Assembly: GCA_007858575.1 (NCBI GenBank)
Contig: CP042279.1
Location: forward strand, 1,736,001-1,800,000
DNA length: 64,000 nucleotides
Direction of reading: 5' to 3'
Source of the DNA: Streptomyces sp. WAC08241
Lineage (GTDB): Bacteria > Actinomycetota > Actinomycetes > Streptomycetales > Streptomycetaceae
Under the pieces are notes generated by a model, which was given only the letters and a program-made list of their open reading frames with translations, did no database searches and was not told where the DNA came from. This document shows, piece after piece, positions 55,617-64,000 of the stretch. Positions within the stretch are counted from its first letter, which is position 1. Each line of letters begins with the position of its first letter. A program made the position numbers and the translations under genes.

Positions 55617-57843
55617 ATGCCCAGCCGCCGCCGTTTCTCGCCGGGTCCGCCGCCACGCTCGGCCTCGGCGCCCTGCCGGCGACCGGCACCGCCGAGGCGC
55701 GGGAGACCGGGACGGCGCAGGAGGCGTCCGGGGCGGCCGCCGTCCGGCCGCCGAACCTCGTCGTCGTCCTCGCCGACGACCTCGGGTACGGCGAACTCGG
55801 CGCGTACGGCCAGAAGCTCATCACCACCCCGCGCATCGACGCGCTCGCCGCCGACGGACTGCGGTTCACCGACGCCTACTCGACGGCCGCCGTCTGCGCC
55901 CCCTCCCGCTGCTCGCTCCTCACCGGCCTGCACACCGGACACGCGACCGTGCGCGCCAACCCGTCCGGCGCCCAGGGCTCCCTCACGGCCGCCGACACCA
56001 CCTTCGCCCAGGTGCTCCGGGCCCGCGGCTACCGCACCGGCCTCATCGGCAAGTGGGGCTTCGGGCCGGAGAGCGCCGGCCAGGACAGCCACCCCAACGC
56101 CCGGGGCTTCGAGGAGTTCCACGGCTACATCGACCACGGCCACGCGCACCAGTACTACCCGCAGTACCTCTGGCACGACGGCGCCAAGGAGACGATCCCC
56201 GCCAACGCGAACGGCGCCAGGGGCGCCTACGCGCCGGACCTGCTGCGGCGGCGGGCCCTGGACTTCATCGACCGGCACGCCGCCGAACCGTTCCTCCTGT
56301 TCCTCACCCCGACCGTGCCGCACGCCCCCAGCGACGTCCCCGGCACCGGCGCGTACGCCTCCCGCGACTGGAGCGAGGCGAACAAGGGCACGCCGCGCAG
56401 GTGAGCCTCTTCGACGCCCTCGTCGGCGACGTCGTCGACCGGCTGCGCGCCCTCGGCCTGGAGGACGACACGGTCCTCCTCGTCACCAGCGACAACGGCC
56501 CCCACGAGGAGGGCGGGGCCAACCCCGACCTGTTCGACTCCAACGGACCGCTGCGCGGCTACAAGCGCAACCTGTACGAGGGCGGGATCCGCGTCCCCTC
56601 CTCGCCTGGGGCCCCGGCCGGATCCGGCCCGGCACCAGCGACCGCCCGACCCCGCTCACCGACCTCCTGCCCACCCTCGCGGAACTCGGCGGCGCCCCCG
56701 CCCCCACCGACGTGGACGGCCTGTCGGCCGCGCCCCTCCTCACCGGCGGCACGGACCCGGCCCGCCACGACCACCTCTACTGGTACCGCGACGAGAAGGG
56801 CGTCACCTCCCGCGCCAACGCCCAGGACAAGCAGCGCGCCACCTGGCTCGCCGAGGCGCTCCGCAAGGACCGCTGGAAGGCGGTCCGCTTCGCCCCCGTC
56901 CGTGACCGGGCGCTCCCCGACGACCAGTGGCAGGTCGAGCTGTACGACCTGGCCGTCGACCCCGGCGAGACCTCCGACCTCGCGGCCCGCCACCCGGCCC
57001 GGGCCACGGAACTGGTCGCCCTGATGCGCTCCTCCTGGCGCGACCAGTACCCCCGGGCCCCGTTCGGGCGTCCCTGGCGGTGCCGTCCCTCGCCGTCCCC
57101 GGAAGGCCCTTCACCGCCACCGCCGTGCTCGCCAACGGCTCGGCGCGTCCCTGGACCTCGGCCGCCCTCGCCCTGAAGGTCCCGGCCGGCTGGACCGCGC
57201 GCGCCACCACGGCCACCGCGGCGACGCGGCTCGCCCCCGGCGCGCGGCTCACCGCCGCCTGGCAGGTCACTCCCGCCCCCGGGCGCCCCGGCGGGCACCC
57301 CTGGACGCTGACCGCCGAGGGCACCGCCACCGCCCCGGGCGGCCCGGTGCGGTACGCCGCCCCGGCACCGCCACCACCCCGCCCCCGGCGCCCACCGGGG
57401 ACGGCTACCTCCGACCTGCCCTGGATCAGCGCCGTCAACGGCTGGGGCCCGGTCGAGCGCGACGCCTCCAACGGCAGGAACGCCGCGGGCGACGGCACCC
57501 CGATCTCCTTCGGCGGCACCACATACGCCAAGGGCCTCGGCGTCCACGCGTACAGCGACGTCGCCTTCCACCTGGGCGGCGCCGCCGACCGCTTCACCAC
57601 CCTGGTCGGCATCGACGACTTCTCGGCCCGCCAGAGCTCCGTCGGCGCCACCCGCGCCACGGTGTACGGCGACGACCGCGTCCTGCACACCACCGGCGTC
57701 CTGACCGCCGCCACCGGCCCCGTCCCCTCGACCTCGACGTCCGGGGCGTCCGGGTCCTGCGCCTGGAGGTCACCGACGCCAACGACAAGACCTCCTTCGA
57801 CCACACCTCCTGGGCCCTGGCCCGGATCACGGTCCTCCGGTGA
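55617..57843 (+). CDS. Tat-exported sulfatase with C-terminal NPCBM-like domain
   Basis: About 742 residues, RBS AAGGAG. Tat signal MPSRRRFLAGSAATLGLGAL. Sulfatase domain: NLVVVLADDLGYGELGAYGQ, FGly motif AAVCAPSRCSLLTGLHTGHA (C-A-P-S-R), GLIGKWGFGPES, FLLFLTPTVPHAPSDVPGTG, LLVTSDNGPHEEGG, GYKRNLYEGGIRVP. Then an NEW3-like Ig domain (SLAVPGRPFTATAVLANGSA) and a C-terminal NPCBM-type galactose-binding fold (GVHAYSDVAFHLGGAADRFT). Probably cleaves sulfated polysaccharides outside the cell. Tat export of a folded protein suits prior modification by FGE. Breaks near 55637, 56393, 56600, 57065, 57370 and 57722. Confidence 0.93.
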
Positions 57844-57870
57844 CCCCGCCGCCGCACCCTTCGGAAGCCG

Positions 57871-58286
57871 TCACTCCTCCGGCGGCACGCAGAGCACCGG
57901 CACCGTCGACATGTGGAGCAGCTTGTGCGGGGTCGAGCCGAGGAGGGCGCCGCGGATCGGGCTCTCGCTCCAACTGCCGACCACGATGACCCGGGCCGTA
58001 TGGCGGGTCGCCGCGTCGATCAGGGCCTGGGCCGGCTTCTCGTCGATGACCTCGACGACGGTCGGCACGCCCGCCCGGTCGGCCTCCGCGACCGCGTGTT
58101 CGAGACCGGTGCGGCCGGCCTGCCGGATGGCGTCGTAGTGGGAGCGGTACTCCTCCCCGGTGGGGCCGGGGCCGCCGCGCCGTAGACCAGGACGAGGGTC
58201 TCGCCGAAGGCGGCCGCCACCTCGACCGCGATCCGCAGCGCGCGGGCGGCCCCGGGCGACTCGTCGTAACCCAGCACGACCGACAT
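57871..58286 (-). CDS. Universal stress protein (UspA family)
   Basis: About 138 residues, RBS GGAAGGG. N-terminus MSVVLGYDESPGAARALRIA; ATP-binding tail RVIVVGSWSESPIRGALLGS followed by TPHKLLHMSTVPVLCVPPEE, the usual G-2x-G-9x-G-(S/T) arrangement. One break near 58180. Its ATG is 1 nt after the permease stop, so the two are one operon; Usp domains are often linked to APC transporters. Confidence 0.9.
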
Positions 58287-58287
58287 C

Positions 58288-59807
58288 TCAGCCCTTCCCT
58301 CCGTGATCGTCCCCGCCGCCCCGGATGCCCCGGACCACGTCCGGATCGGCCACCCTGGACGCTCGTCCCAGAACGCGGGCGCCCGCAGCCGCCACACGAT
58401 CATGACGATCACCCCGGCGACGGCGATGCCCAGGCCGATGACCAGCGGCGGGCCGAGGCCGAGCCACGAGTCGCCGCTGTACGAGTTCTCCGGGTCGGCC
58501 ATGTCGGAGACCGACCGCACGAGGAGCCACGTCAGGAGTCCCGCGCCCACCAGTGGGCCGAGCCCGATCAGCAGGAAGTTGTGGAGGCTCTCGAAGAGGT
58601 GCCGGCGGTAGTACACCGCGCAGGCCACCCCGGTGAGCGCGTAGTAGAAGGCGATGAGCAGCGAGAGGGCGGTGAGCGAGTCCAGGAGCGCGTTCTCGCT
58701 GATCTGGTTCACCGTCAGGTACCAGACGATCGCGATCCCGGCGACCCACCACGTGCTCACGTCGGGGTGCGGAACCGCGTGCTGATGTGCCCGTAGTGCG
58801 CGGGCAGCGCCCGGCGGCGGGCCATCGACAGGGCGGTCCGCGAGGCCGGGATGATCGTGGTCTGGGTGGAGGCGATCGCCGACGTGGACACGGCGAGGAG
58901 CAGCACCCAGTCCCAGCCGCCCAGGACGTCCCCGGCGAGCTGGGCGAAGATGAACTCCTCCTCGTCGGCGTTCTCTGCGAGGAACGCGGGACCGGCGTAG
59001 GCCACCACCGCGAATCCCACGGACACGTAGGTCACGAGCAGGATCACGGTCGACCACAGGCCCGCCTTGCCGGGGCGGTCGCGGAGTCCTCGACCTCCTC
59101 GGTGAGGTTGACCGCCGACTCCCAGCCCCAGTAGATGAAGACGCCGAGCAGCAGCCCGCCGGTGAGGGCCGCGCCGCCCGCGCCGAACGGGTTCAGCCAG
59201 TCGAGCGCGGGCTCCACCGAGTCGTACGCGCTGGTCCTGGCGTACACCTTCGCGAGCGCCACGCACACGAAGACGAGCAGGAAGACGACCTGCGCCAGGA
59301 TCAGCACGTTCTGCACCTTGGCCGACAGCTCGGTGCCGATCACGCACACGGCCGTCATCACGAGGATGAGCAGCACGGTGAGCAGTTGGCGCACGAACGC
59401 GTTCTCCACCCAGCCGTCGAGTCCGACGGCGAGCAGCCCGAAGCTCACGGCCACGTCGGCGAGCGAGCCGACGACCAGGACGCCGGTCATCGTGATGGCC
59501 CAGCCGCCCAGCCAGCCCGCCCAGGGGCCCATCGCGCGCGTGACCCACGAGAAGGTCGTGCCGCAGTCCTGGTCGACCTTGTTCAGGTAGTAGAACGCCG
59601 ACGCGATCAGCAGCATCGGGACGAAGGACGCGACCATCACCCCGGGCGCGTAGATCCCCGCGAGCGCGACGATCGGGCCGATGACGGCGGCGATGGAGTA
59701 CGCGGGGAGGTGGAGTTCAGCCCGATGACGAGGGCGTCGACGAAGCCGATTGCGTCGTGCTTCAGATCCGCCGGCCGGTCCCCGGACGCGGGGTCCTCGA
59801 CTGCCAT
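58288..59807 (-). CDS. APC-family amino acid permease
   Basis: About 506 residues, about 12 helices. Signatures: AIGFVDALVIGL, STSPAYSIAAVIGPIVALAG, FYYLNKVDQDCGTTFSWVTR, MGPWAGWLGGWAITMTGVLV, GVFIYWGWESAVNLTEEVED and [20 protein letters not shown]. This is an AA_permease_2-type transporter, substrate unknown. Breaks near 59718, 59085, 58760 and 58360. The downstream universal stress protein is its operon partner. Confidence 0.9.
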
Positions 59808-60005
59808 GTTCCCTCGCTCCCGTTCCGCCGCTTCCGTTCGGCCGCTTCAGGACCGCTCGGACAGAGCAGAGACGTGTCCCTCCACCGATCGTAGGAAGGA
59901 GCGGTTCCGCCCGCATGCCGGGCGGCTGGGGCTCGTCCGTCCGGGGGCGGGCCGCTAGCATCACGCGGGTCCGCCGCCCCGTCACGGAATGGAACGGAAC
60001 GCCCG

Positions 60006-60704
60006 ATGTCGAAGGACCTCGCCGGCTTCGCCGAGCTCTCCACGCCCCTGGTCGCCGACGCCTGCGTGCGGCTCGGGGAACCCCTGCGCGCCGCGCCCGC
60101 CGGAGTGCTGCCCGTCGCCGACGGGCAGCGGATCGCCGGACGGGCGCTCCCCGTGCGGCACTACGGAAGCGTCGACGTCTTCCTGGAGGCCTTCGCGCAC
60201 GCGGAGCCCGGGGACGTCCTCGTCATCGACAACGCCGGCCGCCGCGACGAGGCCTGCATCGGGGACCTCGCGGTCCTGGAGGCCGGGGCGGCGGGCGTCG
60301 CCGGGATCGCCGTCTGGGGGCTGCACCGCGACACCCCGGACCTCGTCCGGATCGGACTGCCCGTCTTCTCGTACGGGCGCCACGCCCCCGGCCCCGTGCG
60401 CCTCGACCCCCGCGAGCCGGACGCGCTGCGCTCCGCGCGCTTCGGGGAGCACGAGGTCACGTCGGACGACGTGGTGTTCGGCGACGACGACGGGTGCTGT
60501 TCGTGGCGGCCGACCGGGCCGCGGCCGTCCTGGAGGCCGCTCTGTCCCTCTTCCGCACCGAACGGGAGCAGGCCCGGCGCATCACGGCGGGGAGACCCTG
60601 CGCGACCAGACCCGCTTCGACGCCTACCTCGCGGGCCGGGCCGAGGACCCTCGTACACCTTCCGGCAGCACCTGCGCCGGATCGGCGGGGCGATCGAGGA
60701 GTGA
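60006..60704 (+). CDS. RraA-like protein (dimethylmenaquinone methyltransferase fold)
   Basis: About 233 residues. RraA family: STPLVADACVRLGEPLRAAP, GRALPVRHYGSVDVFLEAFA, GDVLVIDNAGRRDEACIGDL with the G-x20-R/D metal site, AGVAGIAVWGLHRDTPDL and SDDVVFGDDDG. Family members are RNase E regulators or oxaloacetate/HMG aldolases; the aldolase reading suits an organism of this type, but I cannot decide. Breaks near 60498, 60588 and 60645. Confidence 0.85.
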   Translation: MSKDLAGFAELSTPLVADACVRLGEPLRAAPAGVLPVADGQRIAGRALPVRHYGSVDVFLEAFAHAEPGDVLVIDNAGRRDEACIGDLAVLEAGAAGVAGIAVWGLHRDTPDLVRIGLPVFSYGRHAPGPVRLDPREPDALRSARFGEHEVTSDDVVFGDDDGCCSWRPTGPRPSWRPLCPSSAPNGSRPGASRRGDPARPDPLRRLPRGPGRGPSYTFRQHLRRIGGAIEE

Positions 60705-60729
60705 CGGACCCGGACCCGGCGCATGGGAC

Positions 60730-61167
60730 TCAGCCCTCGAAGCCGACCGTGCCGTCCGGCAGGACCGCCTCGACCCGGGCGCCGTGCTCCACGGTCCGGC
60801 TCACCGTGCAGAACTTCTCGTGCGTCAGGCGCACCCCGCGCGCGAACACCTCCGCCGCCTTCGGGTTGGTGTCCGGCAGGTCGAACTCGTAGCTGACCCG
60901 GATCCGGCCCACCCGGCCGTCGTCCTCGGGGCCCGAGACCGACTCCACCACGATCCGCAGGTCGTCGTGGTCCACCGCCCGCGCGGTCCGGTCGATCACG
61001 AGCCCGCCGCAGCCGCCCATCGCGGCGAGCAGCAGCTCGACCGGGGTGAACGAGGGCTGCGCGCCGTCGTCGTCCGCGGCGGCCATCCGCACCTCCGCGC
61101 CCCGGTCGTTGCGGGCGGTCCAGTTCCGGTACCCGGTGCGGACGGTCTCGATCCGGTAGTCGGCCAT
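60730..61167 (-). CDS. OsmC-family peroxidase/redox protein
   Basis: Intact, 145 residues. OsmC/YhfA fold: NWTARNDRGAEVRMAAADDD, SFTPVELLLAAMGGCGGLVI with the first catalytic Cys, and VRLTHEKFCTVSRTVEHGAR with the second. The pair reduces organic hydroperoxides in OsmC/Ohr proteins; the exact subclass is open. Convergent with the RraA-like gene. Confidence 0.92.
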   Translation of the reverse strand: MADYRIETVRTGYRNWTARNDRGAEVRMAAADDDGAQPSFTPVELLLAAMGGCGGLVIDRTARAVDHDDLRIVVESVSGPEDDGRVGRIRVSYEFDLPDTNPKAAEVFARGVRLTHEKFCTVSRTVEHGARVEAVLPDGTVGFEG

Positions 61168-61328
61168 GGCGGCGGGGCTCCTTCGTGCGCGTACGGTGGC
61201 CCGCCCACGGTACGCCGGGGCGGGCCGGCGGGCGCGCGCGGACGGACTCCGGCCCTGAGTAGCGCGGTACGGGCGTCTGAGTACGCCGACCGATGTGCCG
61301 CCGGCCCGCCCGCCGCTTGACTGGGGCC

Positions 61329-61512
61329 ATGACCTCCGAAGCCCGGCGCACCCGCCCCTCCAGCACGTCACGGCCACCGGCACGGCCCTCGCGGTGGCCC
61401 TCGGACCGGTGCTCGTCGGCGCCCTCATCGCCCGGTCGGTCGGCGCGGACCCGATGGCCTCCGTCAACGCCCTGATCGCGGGCGGCGGCCGGAGCGCCCG
61501 GATCTCCCGGGC
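61329..61512 (+). CDS. Possible small membrane protein
   Basis: ATG 61329 begins MTSEARRTRP; a one-base repair near 61362 joins it to LQHVTATGTALAVALGPVLV then GALIARSVGADPMASVNALI, a single hydrophobic helix. The shift has the same sign as the other breaks in the window. The stop cannot be fixed, so the given end is approximate. Low confidence. The rest of 61168-61622 holds nothing else I can support. Confidence 0.3.
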
Positions 61513-61622
61513 CCAGCTCAGGAGCGGGGCGGGACTTCGGAAGGGCGCGGGCGTACGGCTCCGGTCGGGTGCGCGCCCGGCCCGGTGCGCGTCTTCTGCT
61601 CGGAACGCGTCCCCGGTCCGGC

Positions 61623-62276
61623 TCAGTCGCGCGGCCTGCGCGCCAGGAGGAAGCCCTGCGGCGACTTCTCCCGGGGATCCGGCTCCCGCACCAGGCGGGC
61701 CGACTCGACGAGGCCGGCCGCGGCCAGCAGCTCCGCGATCCGGTCGGGTGACCGGCGGTACACGTCGAGGACGACCTCGTGCCCGTACGCCCGTTCCAGC
61801 CGTACCCGCTCGTCGCCCACCTTGAACGCGATCAGGAGCCGCCCGCCCGGCGCGAGCACCCGGTGGAACTCCGCGAAGGAGGCCGTGAGTTCGTCCTCCG
61901 GCATGTGCACCGTCGAGTACCAGGACAGGACCCCGCCCAGCGAGGCGTCCGCCAGGGCGAGCGCCGTCATCGACCCCACCTCGAAGCGCAGCCCCGGGTG
62001 GGCCTCGCGGGCGACCGCGATCATGCCCGGCGACAGGTCCACCCCGAAGGCCTCGGCGCCGATGCTCCGCAGATGGGACGTCACCCGGCCGGTCCCGCAG
62101 CCGAGGTCCCCGATCGTACGGGGCCCGCCGGACCGCTCCACCTCCTCCGCGAACCCGGCGATCACCGCCCGGTCCAGCGGCACCGCGTCCAACTGGGCGG
62201 AGAGCAACCGCTCGTAGTCGGTGGCGACGGTGTCGTACGAGCGGCGGGTGGCGGTGACGTGCGCGGCTTCGGTCAT
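61623..62276 (-). CDS. Class I SAM-dependent methyltransferase
   Basis: Intact, 217 residues. SAM motif I is RTIGDLGCGTGRVTSHLRSI; motif II/III region LRFEVGSMTALALADASLGG and LSWYSTVHMPEDEL; post-motif LAPGGRLLIAFKVGDE. Of the Methyltransf_11/25 group acting on small molecules; substrate unknown. RBS region is upstream of ATG 62276. Confidence 0.92.
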   Translation of the reverse strand: MTEAAHVTATRRSYDTVATDYERLLSAQLDAVPLDRAVIAGFAEEVERSGGPRTIGDLGCGTGRVTSHLRSIGAEAFGVDLSPGMIAVAREAHPGLRFEVGSMTALALADASLGGVLSWYSTVHMPEDELTASFAEFHRVLAPGGRLLIAFKVGDERVRLERAYGHEVVLDVYRRSPDRIAELLAAAGLVESARLVREPDPREKSPQGFLLARRPRD

Positions 62277-62312
62277 GACGGCACCCTACGGCCGCGCCGG
62301 AAGGCGGAAGGG

Positions 62313-62345
62313 CGGTGGCCCGCCCCGAGGAAGGGCGGGCCACCG
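62313..62345. terminator. Hairpin upstream of the methyltransferase gene
   Basis: Perfect 13-bp arms CGGTGGCCCGCCC / GGGCGGGCCACCG with a 7-nt loop. With the hairpin at 62396 it forms a double terminator after the DUF2382 gene. Confidence 0.65.
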
Positions 62346-62395
62346 TCGCGGCGCGACTTCGCCTTCGCGCCCGGGGAGCGCGAACTCCCATGGGG

Positions 62396-62424
62396 GGTGC
62401 CGCCCCGGCTCGCGGGGCGGCACC
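62396..62424 (-). terminator. Hairpin terminator of the PRC-barrel/DUF2382 gene
   Basis: Perfect 12-bp arms GGTGCCGCCCCG / CGGGGCGGCACC with a 5-nt loop, 18 nt past the stop on the minus strand. Confidence 0.75.
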
Positions 62425-62441
62425 GGTCGGTCGTCGGCCGG

Positions 62442-63333
62442 TCAGTAGCGCCGGCCGCGGGCGTCGGGGTCGTCCGGGTCCTCGAGGCCCTCGACCTCGA
62501 TCTCTCCTTGCGGACCTCGCCCGAGACGGTCTGCTCCTCCGTGACCTCGTCGGCCTTGAGGCTCACCCGCTCGACCGGGACGGTCCGGGTCTCCACGACG
62601 GGGCGCTCCTCGTGGAGGATGACCTCGTGCTCGGCCTCGGTGATCTCCGGGCCGGACAGGGCCTCGTCGCGGTTGGCGTCCGTGATCGGCTCCCGCTCGA
62701 TCCGCACCTCTTCGTGGCTCACGGGAATGGTCTGCTGGACCTCTTCGGTCACCACGTACTTGCGCAGCCTGACGCGTCCGGCCTCCGTGCGCTCGACGCC
62801 GACGTGCATCTGCTCCTCGGAGCGGGTCATCGCGTCGTCGTCCGTGCCCCTGGCGCGTCTGGCGGTGTCGCCCGCCATGTACCCCTCGGAGGTGCCCATG
62901 GGGCCGGTCGCGGTGCCGGTTCCCATCCCGGCCGCGGTGCCGGTGCCCGCCGCGGTTCCGGTCTCGCCGTGGGCCCAGCCGCCCTCACCGGGCTCGTTGG
63001 CCCGCTGCCAGGCGTCGTCCCACGCGATGCCGTAGTGCTCGAAGAGACGGTGCTCCTCGCTCGGAGAGGTGTCCGCCGGCGTCGACGTCCACGTTGGGGG
63101 CGTCCTTGATGGTGGACTTGGGGTACGGGACCTCCAGGTGGTCGTCGACCAGAGCCGCGTCCTTGATCGGGACGAAGGATTCACTGGTGCCGAACATGCC
63201 GGTCTTCACCGTCACCCACTCCGGAAGGCCGGTCGCGTCGTCGACGAAGATGCTTCGCGTCGCCGACCTTCTTGCCCTCCGCGTCGTAGACGGGATGGTC
63301 CAGCACGGCGTGGATCTGCTCTCGGGCGATCAT
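62442..63333 (-). CDS. PRC-barrel and DUF2382 (YsnF/AvaK) stress protein
   Basis: About 297 residues, RBS AGGAGG. N-terminal PRC barrel: HAVLDHPVYDAEGKKVGDAK, LPEWVTVKTGMFGTSESFVP, ALVDDHLEVPYPKSTIKDAP. A Gly/Thr linker (GTAAGTGTAAGMGTGTATGP) follows, then DUF2382: MTRSEEQMHVGVERTEAGRV, RLRKYVVTEEVQQTIPVSHE, EVRIEREPITDANRDEAL. Homologues are general-stress proteins with no enzyme activity known. Breaks near 63255, 63060 and 62508. The 5' region is AT-rich and likely holds its promoter. Confidence 0.9.
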
Positions 63334-63468
63334 GTCGACCCTCCTGCTCTCTCTCGTCTCGTTCACCACGCCTCTTACCAGACGAACGACAGAGAAACGG
63401 TACAAATCCATCTAATTATGTTGAATCATTAAACATGTGGACGCGGGGACGGGGCGGGCGGGGACGGC
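63334..63468 (-). promoter_or_regulatory. AT-rich upstream region of the DUF2382 gene
   Basis: About 60 bp near 63390-63440 is markedly AT-rich (on the minus strand GTTTAATGATTCAACATAAT). It likely includes the promoter, perhaps for a stress sigma factor, but I cannot fix a consensus. Confidence 0.4.
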
Positions 63469-63502
63469 GAGGGCCCCACCGCTCCGCAGCGGTGGGGCCC
63501 TC
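63469..63502 (-). terminator. Hairpin terminator of the gene running off the window end
   Basis: Perfect 15-bp stem GAGGGCCCCACCGCT with complement around loop CCGC, 17 nt past the stop at 63520. Confidence 0.8.
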
Positions 63503-63519
63503 GGCGGGTTCCGGAAGGG

Positions 63520-64000
63520 TCAGGCGACCGGCGGGATCCGGGACGGGCGGCCCGCGCCGCGCGTCAGGACGTAGCCGCCGATGCCCGCGAGCGCCGCGAG
63601 GACGCCGCCCGCCACGGTCCACAGCCAGCGGTCGGACCACCAACCGGAGGACCAGCCGTCCTCCGGGGCCGCCGCCTCGACGGCGGACGGGCGGCCCGCG
63701 TCGGCGTCCGCCTCCGCCCGGTCGGCGGTCGTCGCGCCCGGCACGAGCGGCGCGGCGAGCGCCCCGTCGGTGGCGTGGGCGCCGCCCTCGTCCTTGACGT
63801 CCACCCCGAGCCGGGCGTCGAAGGGCTGGCCGAGGTCCTCGTCCGGCAGGCCCGTGACGGTCAGGCGTACGGAGTAGCTGCCGGGCAGCGGGTCGTTCGC
63901 CCAGGCGTCGGCCGAGGCGCGCACCGGGCGCAGCACGCAGGCGAGTTCCACCTTCGCCGCGTCCTTCGCGGCCGTGCGGGACTGCGTCCCGTACATGCAC
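63520..64000 (-). CDS. Membrane-anchored protein, C-terminal part (cut by window edge)
   Basis: About 160 C-terminal residues. A beta-rich exported-type segment (SYSVRLTVTGLPDEDLGQPF, DARLGVDVKDEGGAHATDGA) is followed by an acidic linker and one helix, WTVAGGVLAALAGIGGYVLT, then a short basic tail RGAGRPSRIPP. This is the usual end of Streptomyces surface proteins with an extracytoplasmic N-terminal domain. The gene starts beyond 64000, so the main domain is not visible. Confidence 0.65.
   Translation of the reverse strand, partial: CMYGTQSRTAAKDAAKVELACVLRPVRASADAWANDPLPGSYSVRLTVTGLPDEDLGQPFDARLGVDVKDEGGAHATDGALAAPLVPGATTADRAEADADAGRPSAVEAAAPEDGWSSGWWSDRWLWTVAGGVLAALAGIGGYVLTRGAGRPSRIPPVA

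Overview
The window is very GC-rich actinobacterial DNA, most probably a Streptomyces chromosome. The signs are dense G/C third positions, GTG and TTG starts behind GGAGG-type ribosome sites, a two-domain geosmin synthase, an NsdA/NsdB-like regulator, Tat signal peptides, FGly-type sulfatases and an actinobacterial cysteine leader peptide. I see no tRNA, rRNA, CRISPR array, transposase, integrase or phage gene.

Most longer genes are interrupted by single-base frame breaks, well over 100 by my reading. Almost all fit loss of one base, usually in a C or G run, and short genes are mostly intact. I read this as uncorrected consensus error, not mass pseudogenisation. I therefore annotate each gene over its full span and list approximate break points.

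Left part, 1-15.2 kb: the N-terminal end of a phosphoketolase, an MFS exporter divergent from a CGNR zinc-finger regulator with repeated operator-like sites, an MpaB-type oxygenase, a Ser/Thr kinase fused to TPR-like repeats, a phytoene-desaturase-like flavoprotein, the threonine-degradation pair tdh-kbl with a LysR regulator, a Tat-exported serine hydrolase divergent from a MarR regulator, and a Ca2+/H+ antiporter.

Middle part, 15.2-40.8 kb: a secreted penicillin-acylase family amidase, a CoA ligase, a MarR regulator divergent from an alpha/beta hydrolase, paaK, two GNAT acetyltransferases, a pentapeptide-repeat protein, a tandem double alpha/beta hydrolase, an HxlR regulator with a divergent NADP oxidoreductase, an ACT-domain protein, an Hsp15-like S4 protein, geosmin synthase, a secreted peptidoglycan amidase, an APH-type kinase divergent from the Nsd-like regulator, a PAS-PP2C phosphatase, a PfkB sugar kinase and small membrane proteins.

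Right part, 41.1-57.9 kb: a coherent organosulfate-scavenging island. One arm on the minus strand carries a TauD/AtsK-type dioxygenase translationally coupled to a sulfatase. The other arm on the plus strand carries a ROK regulator, a promoter overlapped by a palindrome, a cysteine leader peptide, a dipeptide-type ABC importer (lipoprotein, two permeases, fused double ATPase), a formylglycine-generating enzyme and an arylsulfatase, most of them overlapping by 4 nt. A Tat-exported sulfatase with a C-terminal NPCBM-like domain lies 1 kb downstream. All three sulfatases keep the C-x-P-x-R formylglycine motif. The likely job is to cleave sulfate esters outside and inside the cell, import the products and release sulfate when cysteine is scarce.

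Right end, 57.9-64 kb: universal stress protein with an APC permease, an RraA-like protein, an OsmC protein, a methyltransferase, a PRC-barrel/DUF2382 stress protein and a truncated membrane-anchored protein.
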